Assembly (NCBI GenBank): GCA_964632485.1
Contig: CAZWDO010000006.1
Location: 193,058 to 245,337, forward strand
Direction of reading: 5' to 3'
Length of the DNA stretch: 52,280 bases
From: CAZWDO01 sp964632485 [NCBI: uncultured bacterium]
GTDB taxonomy: Bacteria; JAGOEH01
Shown: positions 17,383 to 26,698 of the stretch, piece by piece
Layout of the letters: the number at the start of each line of letters is the position of its first letter
Numbering within the stretch: position 1 is the first letter of the stretch
The notes under the pieces: model-generated
Seen by the model: the letters and a program-made list of their open reading frames with translations, nothing else
Told to the model about the DNA's origin: nothing
Databases searched by the model: none
Position numbers and translations under genes: made by a program

Positions 17383-18464
17383 ATCGCCGGTCTTTTCTGG
17401 GATATTGCCTTTTAGGGTCCTGGAGTTTTGTAAATGGAATTTGGGGTAGGGAAGGTTTTAAAGAAGCCTGCTTTTATTCTAGAGATAATGGGATTATTAC
17501 CTGCAGGCTTTGCCCGCATGAATGCCGATTGTCTGAAGGCCAAAGCGGTTTATGCCGTGTTCGCCGCCATATACACGGACAATTAGTTAATACAAGTTAT
17601 AGTGAAATATGCGCCCTCCATATCGACCCCATTGAAAAAAAACCGTTTTACCATTTTTATCCCGGCCGTCTGGCTTTCTCTCTGGCATCTGCGGGATGCA
17701 ACCTGCGATGCCGATACTGTCAAAACTGGGAAATTTCTCAAGCCACCCCCGCTGAAACACAATCGGAAACATGGCTTCCTGAAAAACTGGTCAAAACCTC
17801 GCATGAGCGGGAAATTCCCATTGTAGCCTTTACTTATACAGAACCGGTTGTTTCTTACGAGTATCTGCGCGATGTGGCCACTTTATCAAAAAAACATGGG
17901 TTGCATACTGCCCTGATTAGCGCCGGCTACATCCAACCCACACCACTTCAAGAACTATTGCCGCTGCTGAGCGCCGTGAAAATTGATCTGAAAGGGTTTA
18001 CTGAAAATTTTTATCAAAAAATTTGTGGCGGTAAACTTGAACCGGTTTTACGCAATTTGGAAATTATTAAAAATTCTGGTTGCTGGTTGGAAATCGTTTA
18101 TTTGGTGATTCCCGGTATGAACGATAGTGATAAAGAGATTGGTTCTATGGCCCGTTGGGTAGCGCAAAACCTCGGAATCGATACTCCATTGCATATCAGC
18201 CGGTTCTATCCCAATTTTCAAATGAAGGATTTTCCTCCCACTCCCTTGAAAACAATTGAAAATGCGTGTTCTATTGCCCAGTCCGAAGGTGTGCGCTATG
18301 TTTATGCCGGTAACATAACCGGGCACCACAATGAAAATACATTCTGCCCCATTTGCGGCAAATTATTGATCCAACGCTATGGTTATGCCGTACTCCAACA
18401 AAATTTGCAGGGAAATCAATGCCCTCAATGTCAACACACTATTGCTGGAATCTGGAATGATTAA
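17379..18464 (+). CDS. amrS: AmmeMemoRadiSam-type radical SAM enzyme (AmrS-like) with twin-arginine N-terminus
   Basis: 361 residues. The radical SAM cluster motif is C-x3-C-x2-C ('CNLRCRYCQNW', Cys107, Cys111, Cys114). It is preceded by a Cys-rich region ('CRLCPHECRLSEGQSGLC') typical of AmrS and pyruvate-formate-lyase activase-like enzymes. 'KIDLKGF' and 'IPGMNDS' are conserved family motifs. The C-terminus has two CPxC pairs ('CPICGK', 'CPQCQH') that look like a zinc ribbon. The N-terminus 'MNRRSFLGYCLLGSW' matches a twin-arginine signal (RRSFLG), which would place the enzyme outside the cytoplasm or on the membrane. That is unusual for a radical enzyme needing SAM and a reductant. The AmmeMemo partner proteins (AmmeMemoRadiSam A and B) are not in the window. 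Confidence 0.88.
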   Translation: MNRRSFLGYCLLGSWSFVNGIWGREGFKEACFYSRDNGIITCRLCPHECRLSEGQSGLCRVRRHIHGQLVNTSYSEICALHIDPIEKKPFYHFYPGRLAFSLASAGCNLRCRYCQNWEISQATPAETQSETWLPEKLVKTSHEREIPIVAFTYTEPVVSYEYLRDVATLSKKHGLHTALISAGYIQPTPLQELLPLLSAVKIDLKGFTENFYQKICGGKLEPVLRNLEIIKNSGCWLEIVYLVIPGMNDSDKEIGSMARWVAQNLGIDTPLHISRFYPNFQMKDFPPTPLKTIENACSIAQSEGVRYVYAGNITGHHNENTFCPICGKLLIQRYGYAVLQQNLQGNQCPQCQHTIAGIWND

Positions 18465-18633
18465 ACTATTTTATCTGACCATAATTTTGGATATCATGCT
18501 TGAAGGGTTCTTATCCCGAAATTGCTTTGCCGCTTTGATTGTATAAAAATGGGTTTTATCATGTTCGTTGATTGAGAACCGAGGTTAATGCTCGAAACAA
18601 AGGTTTATCAATAATTTAAAAAGAGAGGGAATA

Positions 18634-20961
18634 ATGCGCTATTTTTTAGTTGCCTGTTGGTTGCTGTGTATTTCAATTTCCGTTTGGGGAAAAGAGGTCG
18701 GCTGTATTTGCGGTAAAGTAGTGGATGCTCGAACCAAGGAACCGCTGATCGGCGTCAATATACGGGCGCTTGAAACTACGCTCGGCGCCGCTACAGATGG
18801 TGAAGGAAATTATGTCATTCAGGGACTTGAAGTAGGGTCCTATCGCCTGGAGTATCGTTTTATCGGGTATAAAACCGTAATAAAAACGGACCTGCCGGTC
18901 GTTTCTAATAAACCGATCAATATCAATGTCGAGATGATTGAAGAAGATTTTACATTAACCGAAGTGAATGTAACGATCGGGTATTTTGAAATTGAAGAAC
19001 AGAATCAGGTCAGCAATATTAGTTTGTCCCGGGAAGAAATCCGCCGATTCCCCGGCGGGTTTGAGGATGTTGCCCGCACTGTCTCTACACTGCCGGGAGT
19101 GGCTGTCAATCAATCCGGCGGTCGGAACGATCTGTTGGTTCGGGGAGGCGGACCCAGCGAGAACCTTTTCATAATTAATAATCTCGAAGTTCCCAATATC
19201 AATCATTTCGGTTCCCAGGGCAGCAGCAGCGGCAGCTTGAGTTTTATCAATCTTGATTTTGTTGAAAATGTTTCTTTTTCTACCGGGGGATTCGGTGTTC
19301 GTTTTGGCGATAAATTATCTTCGGTACTGGAAATTGATTTGGCAAAAGGCCGTAAAGATCGACTGGGCGGAAAGGGTTTAGTTTCAGCGACTCAGTTCGG
19401 TTTTAATCTGGAAGGACCTATCAGCCAACGCGGAAATTTTATTTTCTCTGCGCGCAAAAGCTATCTTGATCTGATTTTTAAAGCGGCGGGATTACCCTTC
19501 ATTCCGGTTTATACCGATTTCAATCTGGTTGCTAATTACGATTTTGCCTCAGGCGATCAGCTTTTTATTCTGGGACTGGCCGCTATTGACCGCGTTGACC
19601 GCGACCAAAGCGATTTGGAAAAACGGGTCACCAATGCCGGCATTATGGATAACACCCAGAATCAGTTTGTGGGTGGCGCCAATTTTCGGCATCTAATCAC
19701 TAAAGGCTATCTCGATTTTGCAATTAATTTAAATTACAACCAGTATCGGTTCAGCCAGGTTGACAGCAATGAAATCGAGTATTTTAACAGTCGGGCCGAT
19801 GAATCCGAAACTGTCATTCGCGCGCAACATTATATGTCTCTATCCAAAAAACTTGGAATTAGCAGCGGAATCGTCGCTAAATTCTCTCAGTTGGATAATC
19901 ATACCGTTTTTGCGGATACGATTTATGATCGTAGTGGACGCAAAGTGGTCCCTTCAGATTTAGGACTGCCTCTTCTCAGTAATCAAAACCAACATGTAGC
20001 AAAATATGGCGTATTTGCAGAATTTGACTGGATGTTGATAAAAGGATTGGAAATCGCCGCGGGTCTGCGATCCGATACCTATGATTTCATTCGGCAAAAG
20101 CAGTGGTGGTCGCCACGCTTTTCAGCGCGTTGGGCGGTTAATCCGCTGCTGACCTTAAAATTTAGCTCCGGTCTTTATTATCAGGCCCCCAGCTATGTCT
20201 GGGTTGCCAATCCCGCCAATCGCTCACTCAAGGCCTTAAAAAATCTGATGACGGTTTTGGGATTTGATTATCTTTGGCGTTATGACCTTCGTATGACCAT
20301 TGAATGTTACTATAAGAAGTATGATCAATTGCCCACCGGCGCCCGCGCAGGGGTCACTGATTATCTGGTGCTGACCAATACCGGAACCGGTTTTGGCGGC
20401 CGGGAAGACGATTTTCAATCTTTCGGATATATCGATCTTCTCTCTCAGGCCCAAGGTAAAGCGTACGGCGCTGAATGGAGTATCCAAAAAAAATATTCGG
20501 ATGTTCCTGCTTATGGTCAGATTACTCTGAGTTGGGGAAAAAGCGAATATCGTCCTTTGAATGGTAACACCTACCCCGGCCAGTATGATCAGCGGGTAAT
20601 TTTTAATCTGTCTGCCGGTTATAAAATCAATGATCGCTGGGAAATAAGCGGGAAATTCCGCTATTTTACAGGAATCCCCTATACTCCGGTTTATGTTCCC
20701 GGTCCGGAAACAGATTTTCAAATTCAAAAACTTCCGGAAGAATACTTAAGCGCTCGGTTGGATGCCGGCCATCATCTGGATTTGCGTGTCGATCATTATA
20801 TCAATACAGCGTGTTGCGCGATAAAATTGTTCATTGATGTCCAAAATGTTTATAATTACACGTTACCGGTTCGGCCGGTTTACGATTTTTGGGCCGGAAA
20901 GATTGAAACATCCAACAGCATTGGCCTGTTGCCTTCCATCGGTATTAGTATCGATTTTTAA
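18634..20961 (+). CDS. TonB-dependent outer-membrane receptor with CarboxypepD-regulatory-like domain
   Basis: 775 residues: signal peptide, a carboxypeptidase-regulatory-like beta-sandwich (about residues 23-105, 'GKVVDARTKEPLIGVNIRA' and 'TDGEGNYVIQGL'), a plug domain ('LLVRGGGPSENLFIINNLEVP'), and a 22-strand-type barrel ending in the aromatic 'GISIDF'. It imports a bulky ligand across the outer membrane using TonB energy. No SusD-like partner is adjacent, unlike classical Bacteroidetes pairs. GAGAGGG is the ribosome binding site. The 170 bases upstream contain no recognised riboswitch. Substrate unknown. Confidence 0.88.
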   Translation: MRYFLVACWLLCISISVWGKEVGCICGKVVDARTKEPLIGVNIRALETTLGAATDGEGNYVIQGLEVGSYRLEYRFIGYKTVIKTDLPVVSNKPININVEMIEEDFTLTEVNVTIGYFEIEEQNQVSNISLSREEIRRFPGGFEDVARTVSTLPGVAVNQSGGRNDLLVRGGGPSENLFIINNLEVPNINHFGSQGSSSGSLSFINLDFVENVSFSTGGFGVRFGDKLSSVLEIDLAKGRKDRLGGKGLVSATQFGFNLEGPISQRGNFIFSARKSYLDLIFKAAGLPFIPVYTDFNLVANYDFASGDQLFILGLAAIDRVDRDQSDLEKRVTNAGIMDNTQNQFVGGANFRHLITKGYLDFAINLNYNQYRFSQVDSNEIEYFNSRADESETVIRAQHYMSLSKKLGISSGIVAKFSQLDNHTVFADTIYDRSGRKVVPSDLGLPLLSNQNQHVAKYGVFAEFDWMLIKGLEIAAGLRSDTYDFIRQKQWWSPRFSARWAVNPLLTLKFSSGLYYQAPSYVWVANPANRSLKALKNLMTVLGFDYLWRYDLRMTIECYYKKYDQLPTGARAGVTDYLVLTNTGTGFGGREDDFQSFGYIDLLSQAQGKAYGAEWSIQKKYSDVPAYGQITLSWGKSEYRPLNGNTYPGQYDQRVIFNLSAGYKINDRWEISGKFRYFTGIPYTPVYVPGPETDFQIQKLPEEYLSARLDAGHHLDLRVDHYINTACCAIKLFIDVQNVYNYTLPVRPVYDFWAGKIETSNSIGLLPSIGISIDF

Positions 20962-21031
20962 AACCACCTTCCATTTATGGCCAGTCGATTAACGGGTCAA
21001 GCCCCGTTATGATGCTGAATAGGAGGGTTGA

Positions 21032-21067
21032 ATGCGCGCTTTATCGACACGCGCCCATAAATTTTAA
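21032..21067 (+). CDS. Possible 11-codon leader peptide upstream of the aldo/keto reductase
   Basis: A strong AGGAGG sits 5 bases before an ATG that opens an 11-codon ORF (MRALSTRAHKF), ending 16 bases before the next gene start. Its codons include a GCGCG/CGCGC inverted repeat. Just upstream is an AACGGG/CCCGTT hairpin (20991-21008). A ribosome binding site this good on so short an ORF suggests a translated leader that could regulate the reductase gene. This is inference. Confidence 0.35.
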   Translation: MRALSTRAHKF

Positions 21068-21083
21068 TAAGAGAGGAGTATTA

Positions 21084-22082
21084 ATGAAATATCGTCAATT
21101 TGGAAAAACGGAACTGGTCGTGTCAGAAATCGGTTTTGGCGCATGGGCAATCGGAGGTTCCGCCATGGCAGGGAACGTAGCGATCGGCTGGGGCCATTCA
21201 GATGACCAGTTGTCGCGGGACGCGATCCGCCAGGCCGTTGGTCAGGGAATCAATTTCTTCGATACCGCTGATTTTTATGGTTTGGGACATAGCGAAACAC
21301 TTTTAGGCGAGGTTTTATCTGAACTTTCAGAACAGGTCTTGATTGCCACTAAAGTTGGACATCAATTAGCTACTGATGGTTCAATCCATTTAAATTATAA
21401 AAAAAACTATATCATCAGCGCTTGCGAAGCCAGCTTGAAACGTTTGCGCCGTGAGTGTATCGATCTATATCAGCTCCATAGCGCAAAAATCACCCACCTC
21501 GAAAATGGTGAATCCATCGAAGCTATGGAACTGCTGAAACAGCAAGGTAAAATCCGATATTGGGGACTCTCCCTGAATACCTACCAGCCGGAACCGGAAA
21601 GCCGCTTTCTGATGGAACGCGGGCTGGCTGATAGTTTTCAAGTAGTTCTGAATCTGATTAATCAAAATGGTCTGGAATACGTAATTCCAACTGCAGCGGA
21701 AAAAGGGTACGGCCTGATTGCCCGTATGCCTCTGCAATTTGGTTTACTAACCGGAAAATTTACGAAAGATACACGGTTCCAACCGGACGATCACCGAACT
21801 TTCCGATTGGCCCCCGTATTGTTGGACCATGCCATTGACGCCCTCTTTCCCGTTTGGGAAATGGCTTATCAATACCATCTGACACCCGCTCAATTGGCGT
21901 TTGGGTTTATTCTTTCTCACCCTGAAATCAGTACCATTATTCCCGGAATGAGAACCCCACGGCAGGTCATCGAAAATTCACAGGATGCTCTGAAATTGAA
22001 TGAGAAGGATTTGGATTTTCTTCATCATTACTTTAAGAGTGATCTATTCCACTTGTTGGAAGAGATGAAACAGCTCGGGTAA
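21084..22082 (+). CDS. Aldo/keto reductase
   Basis: 332 residues with a full TIM-barrel AKR pattern: 'NFFDTADFYG' (catalytic Asp and Tyr), 'IATKVG' (catalytic Lys), 'DLYQLHS' (catalytic His), and the NADPH-binding end 'STIIPGMRTPRQVIEN'. It most resembles the YajO/Tas-like branch. It reduces an unknown carbonyl substrate with NADPH in the cytoplasm. The start at 21084 has GAGAGGAG at the right spacing; the open frame upstream to 21009 overlaps the putative leader ORF and is not preferred. Confidence 0.9.
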   Translation: MKYRQFGKTELVVSEIGFGAWAIGGSAMAGNVAIGWGHSDDQLSRDAIRQAVGQGINFFDTADFYGLGHSETLLGEVLSELSEQVLIATKVGHQLATDGSIHLNYKKNYIISACEASLKRLRRECIDLYQLHSAKITHLENGESIEAMELLKQQGKIRYWGLSLNTYQPEPESRFLMERGLADSFQVVLNLINQNGLEYVIPTAAEKGYGLIARMPLQFGLLTGKFTKDTRFQPDDHRTFRLAPVLLDHAIDALFPVWEMAYQYHLTPAQLAFGFILSHPEISTIIPGMRTPRQVIENSQDALKLNEKDLDFLHHYFKSDLFHLLEEMKQLG

Positions 22083-22131
22083 ATTATAATTTTCTCTGGC
22101 CAAAATAACATTTTTTTCCACTGAATTTAAT

Positions 22132-22182
22132 CGCAGAAATAATGTCGCTTCCTGTTAATTGTGGAAGCGGCGCAGAAATAAT
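22132..22182. repeat. Direct repeats flanking a hairpin upstream of the cupin-hcp operon
   Basis: CGCAGAAATAAT occurs twice (22132-22143 and 22171-22182) and brackets a CGCTTCC/GGAAGCG hairpin (22146-22152, 22163-22169). A second pair of direct repeats (GAAAATCATT) follows up to the promoter. Either could be a terminator for the upstream gene or a regulator site; I cannot tell which. Confidence 0.4.
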
Positions 22183-22221
22183 AGAAAATCATTGAAAATC
22201 ATTTTAAATTAAAAAAGGGAC

Positions 22222-22249
22222 TTGACAAAGGAATTTTTATTGTTATATT
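22222..22249 (+). promoter_or_regulatory. Promoter of the cupin-hcp operon
   Basis: TTGACA (22222-22227), a 16-base spacer and TATATT (22244-22249) lie 37 bases before the cupin ATG. Confidence 0.6.
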
Positions 22250-22286
22250 ATTATTGTTAGGAAACCGAACTAAAACGGAGGAACCT

Positions 22287-22613
22287 ATGAAAAAACATTC
22301 GTGGCGAACCGAAGGCGGATTTGAGAATCCGCATGGGATTCAGGCTCAACGGCTCTATGATGCGGCTGAAGCGGAGATTATTCACATGTTTTTATCTCCG
22401 GGTCAAGTCGTAAAACCGCATTTCACGCCCGTTAATGTGTCGTTTTATGTATTGGAAGGTGAATTAGAAATTACAATTGGTGATGAAATTGAAACCATTG
22501 GCAGAGATTTTTTAGTGGAGAGTCCGGCTAATATCGCGCACAGTTTACGCAATATTAGCGCAAGCAATGCCAGGGTTTTGGTAATCAAGCATCCCAAACC
22601 TGCTAAACGATAA
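22287..22613 (+). CDS. Cupin-domain protein
   Basis: 108 residues forming one cupin beta-barrel. Motif 1 is 'VKPHFTPVNVSFYVLEGELEITIG', in which one metal-ligand position holds His and the E/H positions are partly replaced. Motif 2 is 'ESPANIAHSLRN', with His. The metal-binding set is therefore reduced. CGGAGGA precedes the ATG at 22287; the longer frame from 22254 has no such site and includes the promoter end. It lies 21 bases before hcp and shares its promoter, so a role alongside nitric-oxide or redox stress defence is inferred. Confidence 0.75.
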   Translation: MKKHSWRTEGGFENPHGIQAQRLYDAAEAEIIHMFLSPGQVVKPHFTPVNVSFYVLEGELEITIGDEIETIGRDFLVESPANIAHSLRNISASNARVLVIKHPKPAKR

Positions 22614-22634
22614 CCATTTCCCAAGGAGGAAACT

Positions 22635-24281
22635 ATGAGTATGTTTTGTAATCAATGTCAGGAAGCCGCGCGTAATGTTGGCTGCAACATTCAGGGTGTT
22701 TGCGGTAAAAAAAGTGATGTGGCCAACTTGCAGGATCTTTTGCTGTATGTTTTAAAAGGAATCGGCGTTTATCAGGAAAAACTGGTTCCGTCCAGTAAAA
22801 CAATGGCTGAAGCGGATCATTTTATGGTGACTTCGCTATTCAGTACGATTACTAATGCAAATTTTGATCGGGATTATTTTGTCAGAAAAGTAAAAAAGGG
22901 TCTGGCGCTGCGGGACCAACTCGCAAAACAATGGGAAATTCTGAGCGCTGGCAATCTGGAAAATTTGCCGGACGCGGCCGTATGGAAACTGAACAGCGAT
23001 GCGGAAATGGAGCAAAAAGCGGAATCAATCGGGTTGCTTTCGATTGAAAATGAGGATATCCGTTCACTGCGGCAGATTTTAATGCTGGGAATCAAGGGGA
23101 TTGCCGCCTATGCCGACCATGCGATGAATCTGGGCTATGAGAATCAGGAGATTTTCCAATTTATGAACCGCGCCCTGGCAGCGACAATTGATGATTCGAT
23201 TGATGTTCCTCCGTTGATCAATCTGGTTTTGGAATGCGGTAAATTCGGAGTGGACACCATGGCTTTGCTGGACAAAGCGAATACATCCACTTATGGCAAT
23301 CCGGAGATTAGCCAGGTGAATATAGGCGTACGCCAAAATCCGGCGATTCTGATCAGCGGCCATGATTTGCGAGATATGGATGATTTGCTGAAGCAGACTG
23401 AAGGAACCGGGGTGGATATCTATACCCATAGTGAGATGTTGCCGGCCAATTATTATCCGGCGTTTAAAAAATATCCGCATCTGGTGGGGAATTATGGAAA
23501 TGCCTGGTGGAAACAGAACGAAGAATTTGAAGCGTTTAATGGCCCCGTGCTGATGACAACCAATTGTTTAGTGCCTCCGAAAGAGAGTTATAAAAATCGC
23601 GTCTATACGACGGGAGAAGTGGGATTTCAAGGATTGCCGCATATTGCGAATCGTGAGCCGGGTAAAATGAAAGATTTTTCAGCCATTATCGAACACGCAA
23701 AAAAATGTCCGCCTCCGCGGGCCCTTGAAGAGGGCCAGTTGGTAGGAGGGTTTGCCCATCACCAGGTCTTTGCCCTGGCCGATAAAGTGGTGGAAGCGGT
23801 GAAAAGCGGCGCTATCCGTCGTTTTTTTGTGATGGCCGGCTGCGATGGCCGCCATAAATCGCGTGAGTATTACGCGCAATTTGCCGAAAAACTACCCCGG
23901 GATACAGTGATTCTTACCGCGGGTTGCGCTAAATACCGCTACAATAAACTTCCCCTGGGCGATATCGGCGGGATTCCGCGCGTACTCGATGCCGGGCAGT
24001 GCAATGATTCCTATTCATTAGCGGTAATCGCTCTCAAACTAAAGGAAGTTTTTAATCTTGATAATGTGAATGATCTGCCCATTTCTTTTAATATCGCCTG
24101 GTACGAACAGAAAGCGGTACTGGTGCTTCTGGCGCTGCTGCATCTGGGTTTCAAGAAAATTCATCTGGGACCCACTCTGCCGGCATTTTTAACCCCCAAT
24201 GTGACCAAAGTTCTGGTAGATAATTTTAATATCGCCGGGATTACCGATGTGGATCAGGACCTTAAACTATTTTTAGACTGA
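22635..24281 (+). CDS. hcp: Hydroxylamine reductase / hybrid-cluster protein, class I
   Basis: 548 residues, normal for class I Hcp. The N-terminal cluster motif is C-x2-C-x8-C-x5-C ('[19 protein letters not shown]'), the spacing of anaerobe-type class I proteins rather than the E. coli class II form. Hybrid-cluster ligands are visible in 'TTNCLVPP', 'GCDGRHKSR', '[12 protein letters not shown]' and '[10 protein letters not shown]'. The protein reduces nitric oxide or hydroxylamine in the cytoplasm. No hcr reductase gene is adjacent. A clear intrinsic terminator follows. Confidence 0.95.
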   Translation: MSMFCNQCQEAARNVGCNIQGVCGKKSDVANLQDLLLYVLKGIGVYQEKLVPSSKTMAEADHFMVTSLFSTITNANFDRDYFVRKVKKGLALRDQLAKQWEILSAGNLENLPDAAVWKLNSDAEMEQKAESIGLLSIENEDIRSLRQILMLGIKGIAAYADHAMNLGYENQEIFQFMNRALAATIDDSIDVPPLINLVLECGKFGVDTMALLDKANTSTYGNPEISQVNIGVRQNPAILISGHDLRDMDDLLKQTEGTGVDIYTHSEMLPANYYPAFKKYPHLVGNYGNAWWKQNEEFEAFNGPVLMTTNCLVPPKESYKNRVYTTGEVGFQGLPHIANREPGKMKDFSAIIEHAKKCPPPRALEEGQLVGGFAHHQVFALADKVVEAVKSGAIRRFFVMAGCDGRHKSREYYAQFAEKLPRDTVILTAGCAKYRYNKLPLGDIGGIPRVLDAGQCNDSYSLAVIALKLKEVFNLDNVNDLPISFNIAWYEQKAVLVLLALLHLGFKKIHLGPTLPAFLTPNVTKVLVDNFNIAGITDVDQDLKLFLD

Positions 24282-24294
24282 TTTGACGAAAGCA

Positions 24295-24328
24295 ATAAAA
24301 GCCCGGGGCTTCGGCTACGGGCTTTTAT
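24295..24328 (+). terminator. Intrinsic terminator after hcp
   Basis: ATAAAAGCCCG and CGGGCTTTTAT form an 11-bp perfect stem around a 12-base loop. The A-rich and T-rich ends make it work for transcription from either side: hcp on plus and the FAD oxidoreductase on minus. Confidence 0.85.
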
Positions 24329-24354
24329 ATTCAGCAAATTCAGTAGATGTTTTT

Positions 24355-26169
24355 TTAAAACGGAAATATTGTTTCAAGCAGCACCGCAAATTCCCCGCGC
24401 AGTATGGGAGCGCTCAATGACGTTGTTTCCAGCGCGTTAAGTGTTTGAGTCAGTGGATAGGCGGTTTTTATCCATTGGTAGTCTTCATGCTGAATTTGTT
24501 CAAAATTCAGTTGGCGGATATCCATACCGGGATTGACGGCAATTTGTCGCAGACAGGTGAATGCCTGGTCCCGCGTAACAATTGGAGTGGTTGCTTGTTC
24601 AATCATTTTTGCCTGTTTTTGTTTTCCCTGGAGGGTAAGGATAGCTTGAGCCAGCTCCTCACGTCTTACCGGGTGTTCTGGATAGAACCAGGTGCGATTG
24701 GCCCATTTCCAGGGTTCGCCCACTCCGCGCAATGCGCCGCGTAATCCAACTGTTTGGATAGGATAAAATTCGTCTTCGCTGGGTTGGGTATCAATAAAAG
24801 GCATGAGCCAACAGCGGGATTTCAACAGATGACGCTGGAGTTCACGCAAATCGATCTGGCGGGGCTGGCAATGGTGGCGAATGGATAGCGCTGCCGCGGA
24901 TCCCGCCGCTTGTCCGATCTGCAGGACGACCGGCTGCAGCCGCGACGATCCATTTACAATATGCGTTACTGAAATATTCTTTTCTGCGCAGATTAAACCA
25001 TCCAGGTATTTGGGAATCATTGCGCCGTATGGCGCCGAGAAGGAAGGAATTCCCGGATATTCTTCCGGTTCTGGCAGTTCGATACGTTGATGGTGATGAT
25101 CAACCGGATAATCGCCGACCGCAATGGCATCCGGATAGAGTGGAGAAGCTGTTTCCCGGTAGGGGTCTAAAATATCCATCAGGGTTACCCGGCTGACGCC
25201 GTGAACTCGGCGGCTTTCACGGATATAGGGTATTAACGCCAATTTGTCGGAAGTGGGGAATTCATCTCCCGCCAGCTCCAGGTGGCGCCATCCCAGGTTT
25301 TTTTGAATGAAATGCAGCCAACCCAGAGTTACGAATTTGGCTTTCTGGAAATGTTTTTGGCGTTCCCCGCGGCTGAGTTCGATCAAATTGGCATAATAAT
25401 CATTCCCATGGCAAGGCCAATTAATCATGTATTTGCTATTGGGTAGTTTGCCATAATCCAACATGGTCATGCTGTCCACTGGCTTTTCTCCTTCACTGGG
25501 ATAACACTCTCGACACGTTCCGCGGTAGAGCGATTCGTCATATTCCGGCGGCTGGGGATAATAATACTCAGCGTTGGGATTCAGGTTCTTTAAAATCGCG
25601 ACCCAGGTCAAATCCTGAATGATCGTGTCCGGACGTTCCGGCGCCCAGGGTTCGCCGCTTTCGGACCGGCTTTCCCGACCCAGTGAATAGGGACAGCCGG
25701 CCATTGCCAGAATATCACCGAATTCAGTCGCGTCAATAGTTATACTGGCCGTAACCGTCAAGTCAGGTTGCTGGTCTCCGGCAAATTGAACCGACTGGAT
25801 GCGATTATAGCGAACATCAACGGATAGCGGATAGTAACCGTAAATGATTTTTAAATTCGGATAGTTCCCGGCCATTTGCTGAAAAATCAGATTGCCGATA
25901 TGCGGCTCGAATTGCGTGTTGCTGACCCAGCCAGTTGCGAGCTCTTCCAGGCTGCCGTAATGCTCCACCAATTTCCCGCGGAATTCGCCCCAAATACCGG
26001 ACGGCAAGTGATGATTGCCGTCAACAGCGCTGACTCCGGCGGCGGTCAGCATGCCTCCCAACCACGGTGTCTCCTCCACGATAACCACTTGGATGCCCAT
26101 ACGAGCAGCGGCGATCCCCGCGGCGATCCCGCTGGTTCCTCCACCAACTACTAATAATTCCGTTTCCAT
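24355..26169 (-). CDS. FAD-dependent oxidoreductase (FAD_oxidored family)
   Basis: 604 residues. The N-terminal dinucleotide-binding motif is 'LLVVGGGTSGIAAGIAAARMG', followed by 'VEETPWLGGMLTAAGVSAVDG' and a second FAD motif 'TIDATEFGD'. 'PYGAMIPKYLDGLICAEKNISVTHIVNGSSRLQP' is characteristic of the PF12831 family, often annotated near polysaccharide-degradation genes. The last 100 residues ('EHPVRREELAQAILTL', 'LRGEFAVLLETIFPF') resemble SLH-like repeats. No signal peptide is seen. AAGGAG precedes the ATG. Reaction unknown. It is divergently placed from a large outer-membrane operon. Confidence 0.85.
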   Translation of the reverse strand: METELLVVGGGTSGIAAGIAAARMGIQVVIVEETPWLGGMLTAAGVSAVDGNHHLPSGIWGEFRGKLVEHYGSLEELATGWVSNTQFEPHIGNLIFQQMAGNYPNLKIIYGYYPLSVDVRYNRIQSVQFAGDQQPDLTVTASITIDATEFGDILAMAGCPYSLGRESRSESGEPWAPERPDTIIQDLTWVAILKNLNPNAEYYYPQPPEYDESLYRGTCRECYPSEGEKPVDSMTMLDYGKLPNSKYMINWPCHGNDYYANLIELSRGERQKHFQKAKFVTLGWLHFIQKNLGWRHLELAGDEFPTSDKLALIPYIRESRRVHGVSRVTLMDILDPYRETASPLYPDAIAVGDYPVDHHHQRIELPEPEEYPGIPSFSAPYGAMIPKYLDGLICAEKNISVTHIVNGSSRLQPVVLQIGQAAGSAAALSIRHHCQPRQIDLRELQRHLLKSRCWLMPFIDTQPSEDEFYPIQTVGLRGALRGVGEPWKWANRTWFYPEHPVRREELAQAILTLQGKQKQAKMIEQATTPIVTRDQAFTCLRQIAVNPGMDIRQLNFEQIQHEDYQWIKTAYPLTQTLNALETTSLSAPILRGEFAVLLETIFPF

Positions 26170-26662
26170 TGGATTCTCCTTTTTATTAACCGTACTTCTG
26201 TCGGATGACTTTTATCTGCGCCTCAATTCATTTTACTGCCGATTGTCCGTTGATCCTCTTTAAACCAGCGCTACGGAGAGTTTCCGCTTCATTCCCTATT
26301 GATCCGCTCTGAACCGGCCAATCGTGAAAATGCAAACATAAAACATCATTTAAAAAGAGCGTTTTGTGGATAGTCTCACCCTTAATTATAGTCTATTCCC
26401 AACCAATTGTCAATATAAAAAAATAGAGTGGAATCGCCTTTGAGTATATGTTAGTGTCGTAAATTAATCAAGAATTCCGCCGACTGCAATGCCCCAGGTG
26501 ATTAATCAATTTTTGGTTATGAAATAATTAATTAGCGATGGTCAAAAATATTCCATAATTTTGAGAATTTATTCTAAACAGTAAATAAATACAATGGATT
26601 GTTAATACTGTAAATTAATTGAAAAAATTAGTAAAATTTTTACCCAATTTAAAAAAAAATAC
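26170..26662. other. AT-rich divergent intergenic region
   Basis: About 490 bases between divergent genes with no credible ORF. I see a short direct repeat (ATTAATCAA, about 26464 and 26502) and long A/T runs near the right end. There is no riboswitch or RNA gene that I can recognise. It probably holds the control region of both flanking transcripts. Confidence 0.4.
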
Positions 26663-26692
26663 TTGACTTTTATATTTGTTTTTTCTTATATT
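26663..26692 (+). promoter_or_regulatory. Promoter immediately before the TonB receptor start
   Basis: TTGACT (26663-26668) and TTATAT/TATATT (26686-26692), spaced 17-18 bases, end only 6 bases before the ATG at 26699. The transcript would start at or very near the start codon, and no ribosome binding site is visible, so a leaderless mRNA is implied. Confidence 0.55.
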
Positions 26693-26698
26693 AACTGC

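Noticed and set aside
18465-18633. Cobalamin riboswitch before the first TonB receptor
   Set aside because: No B12-box or other conserved riboswitch core could be found in the 169-base gap.
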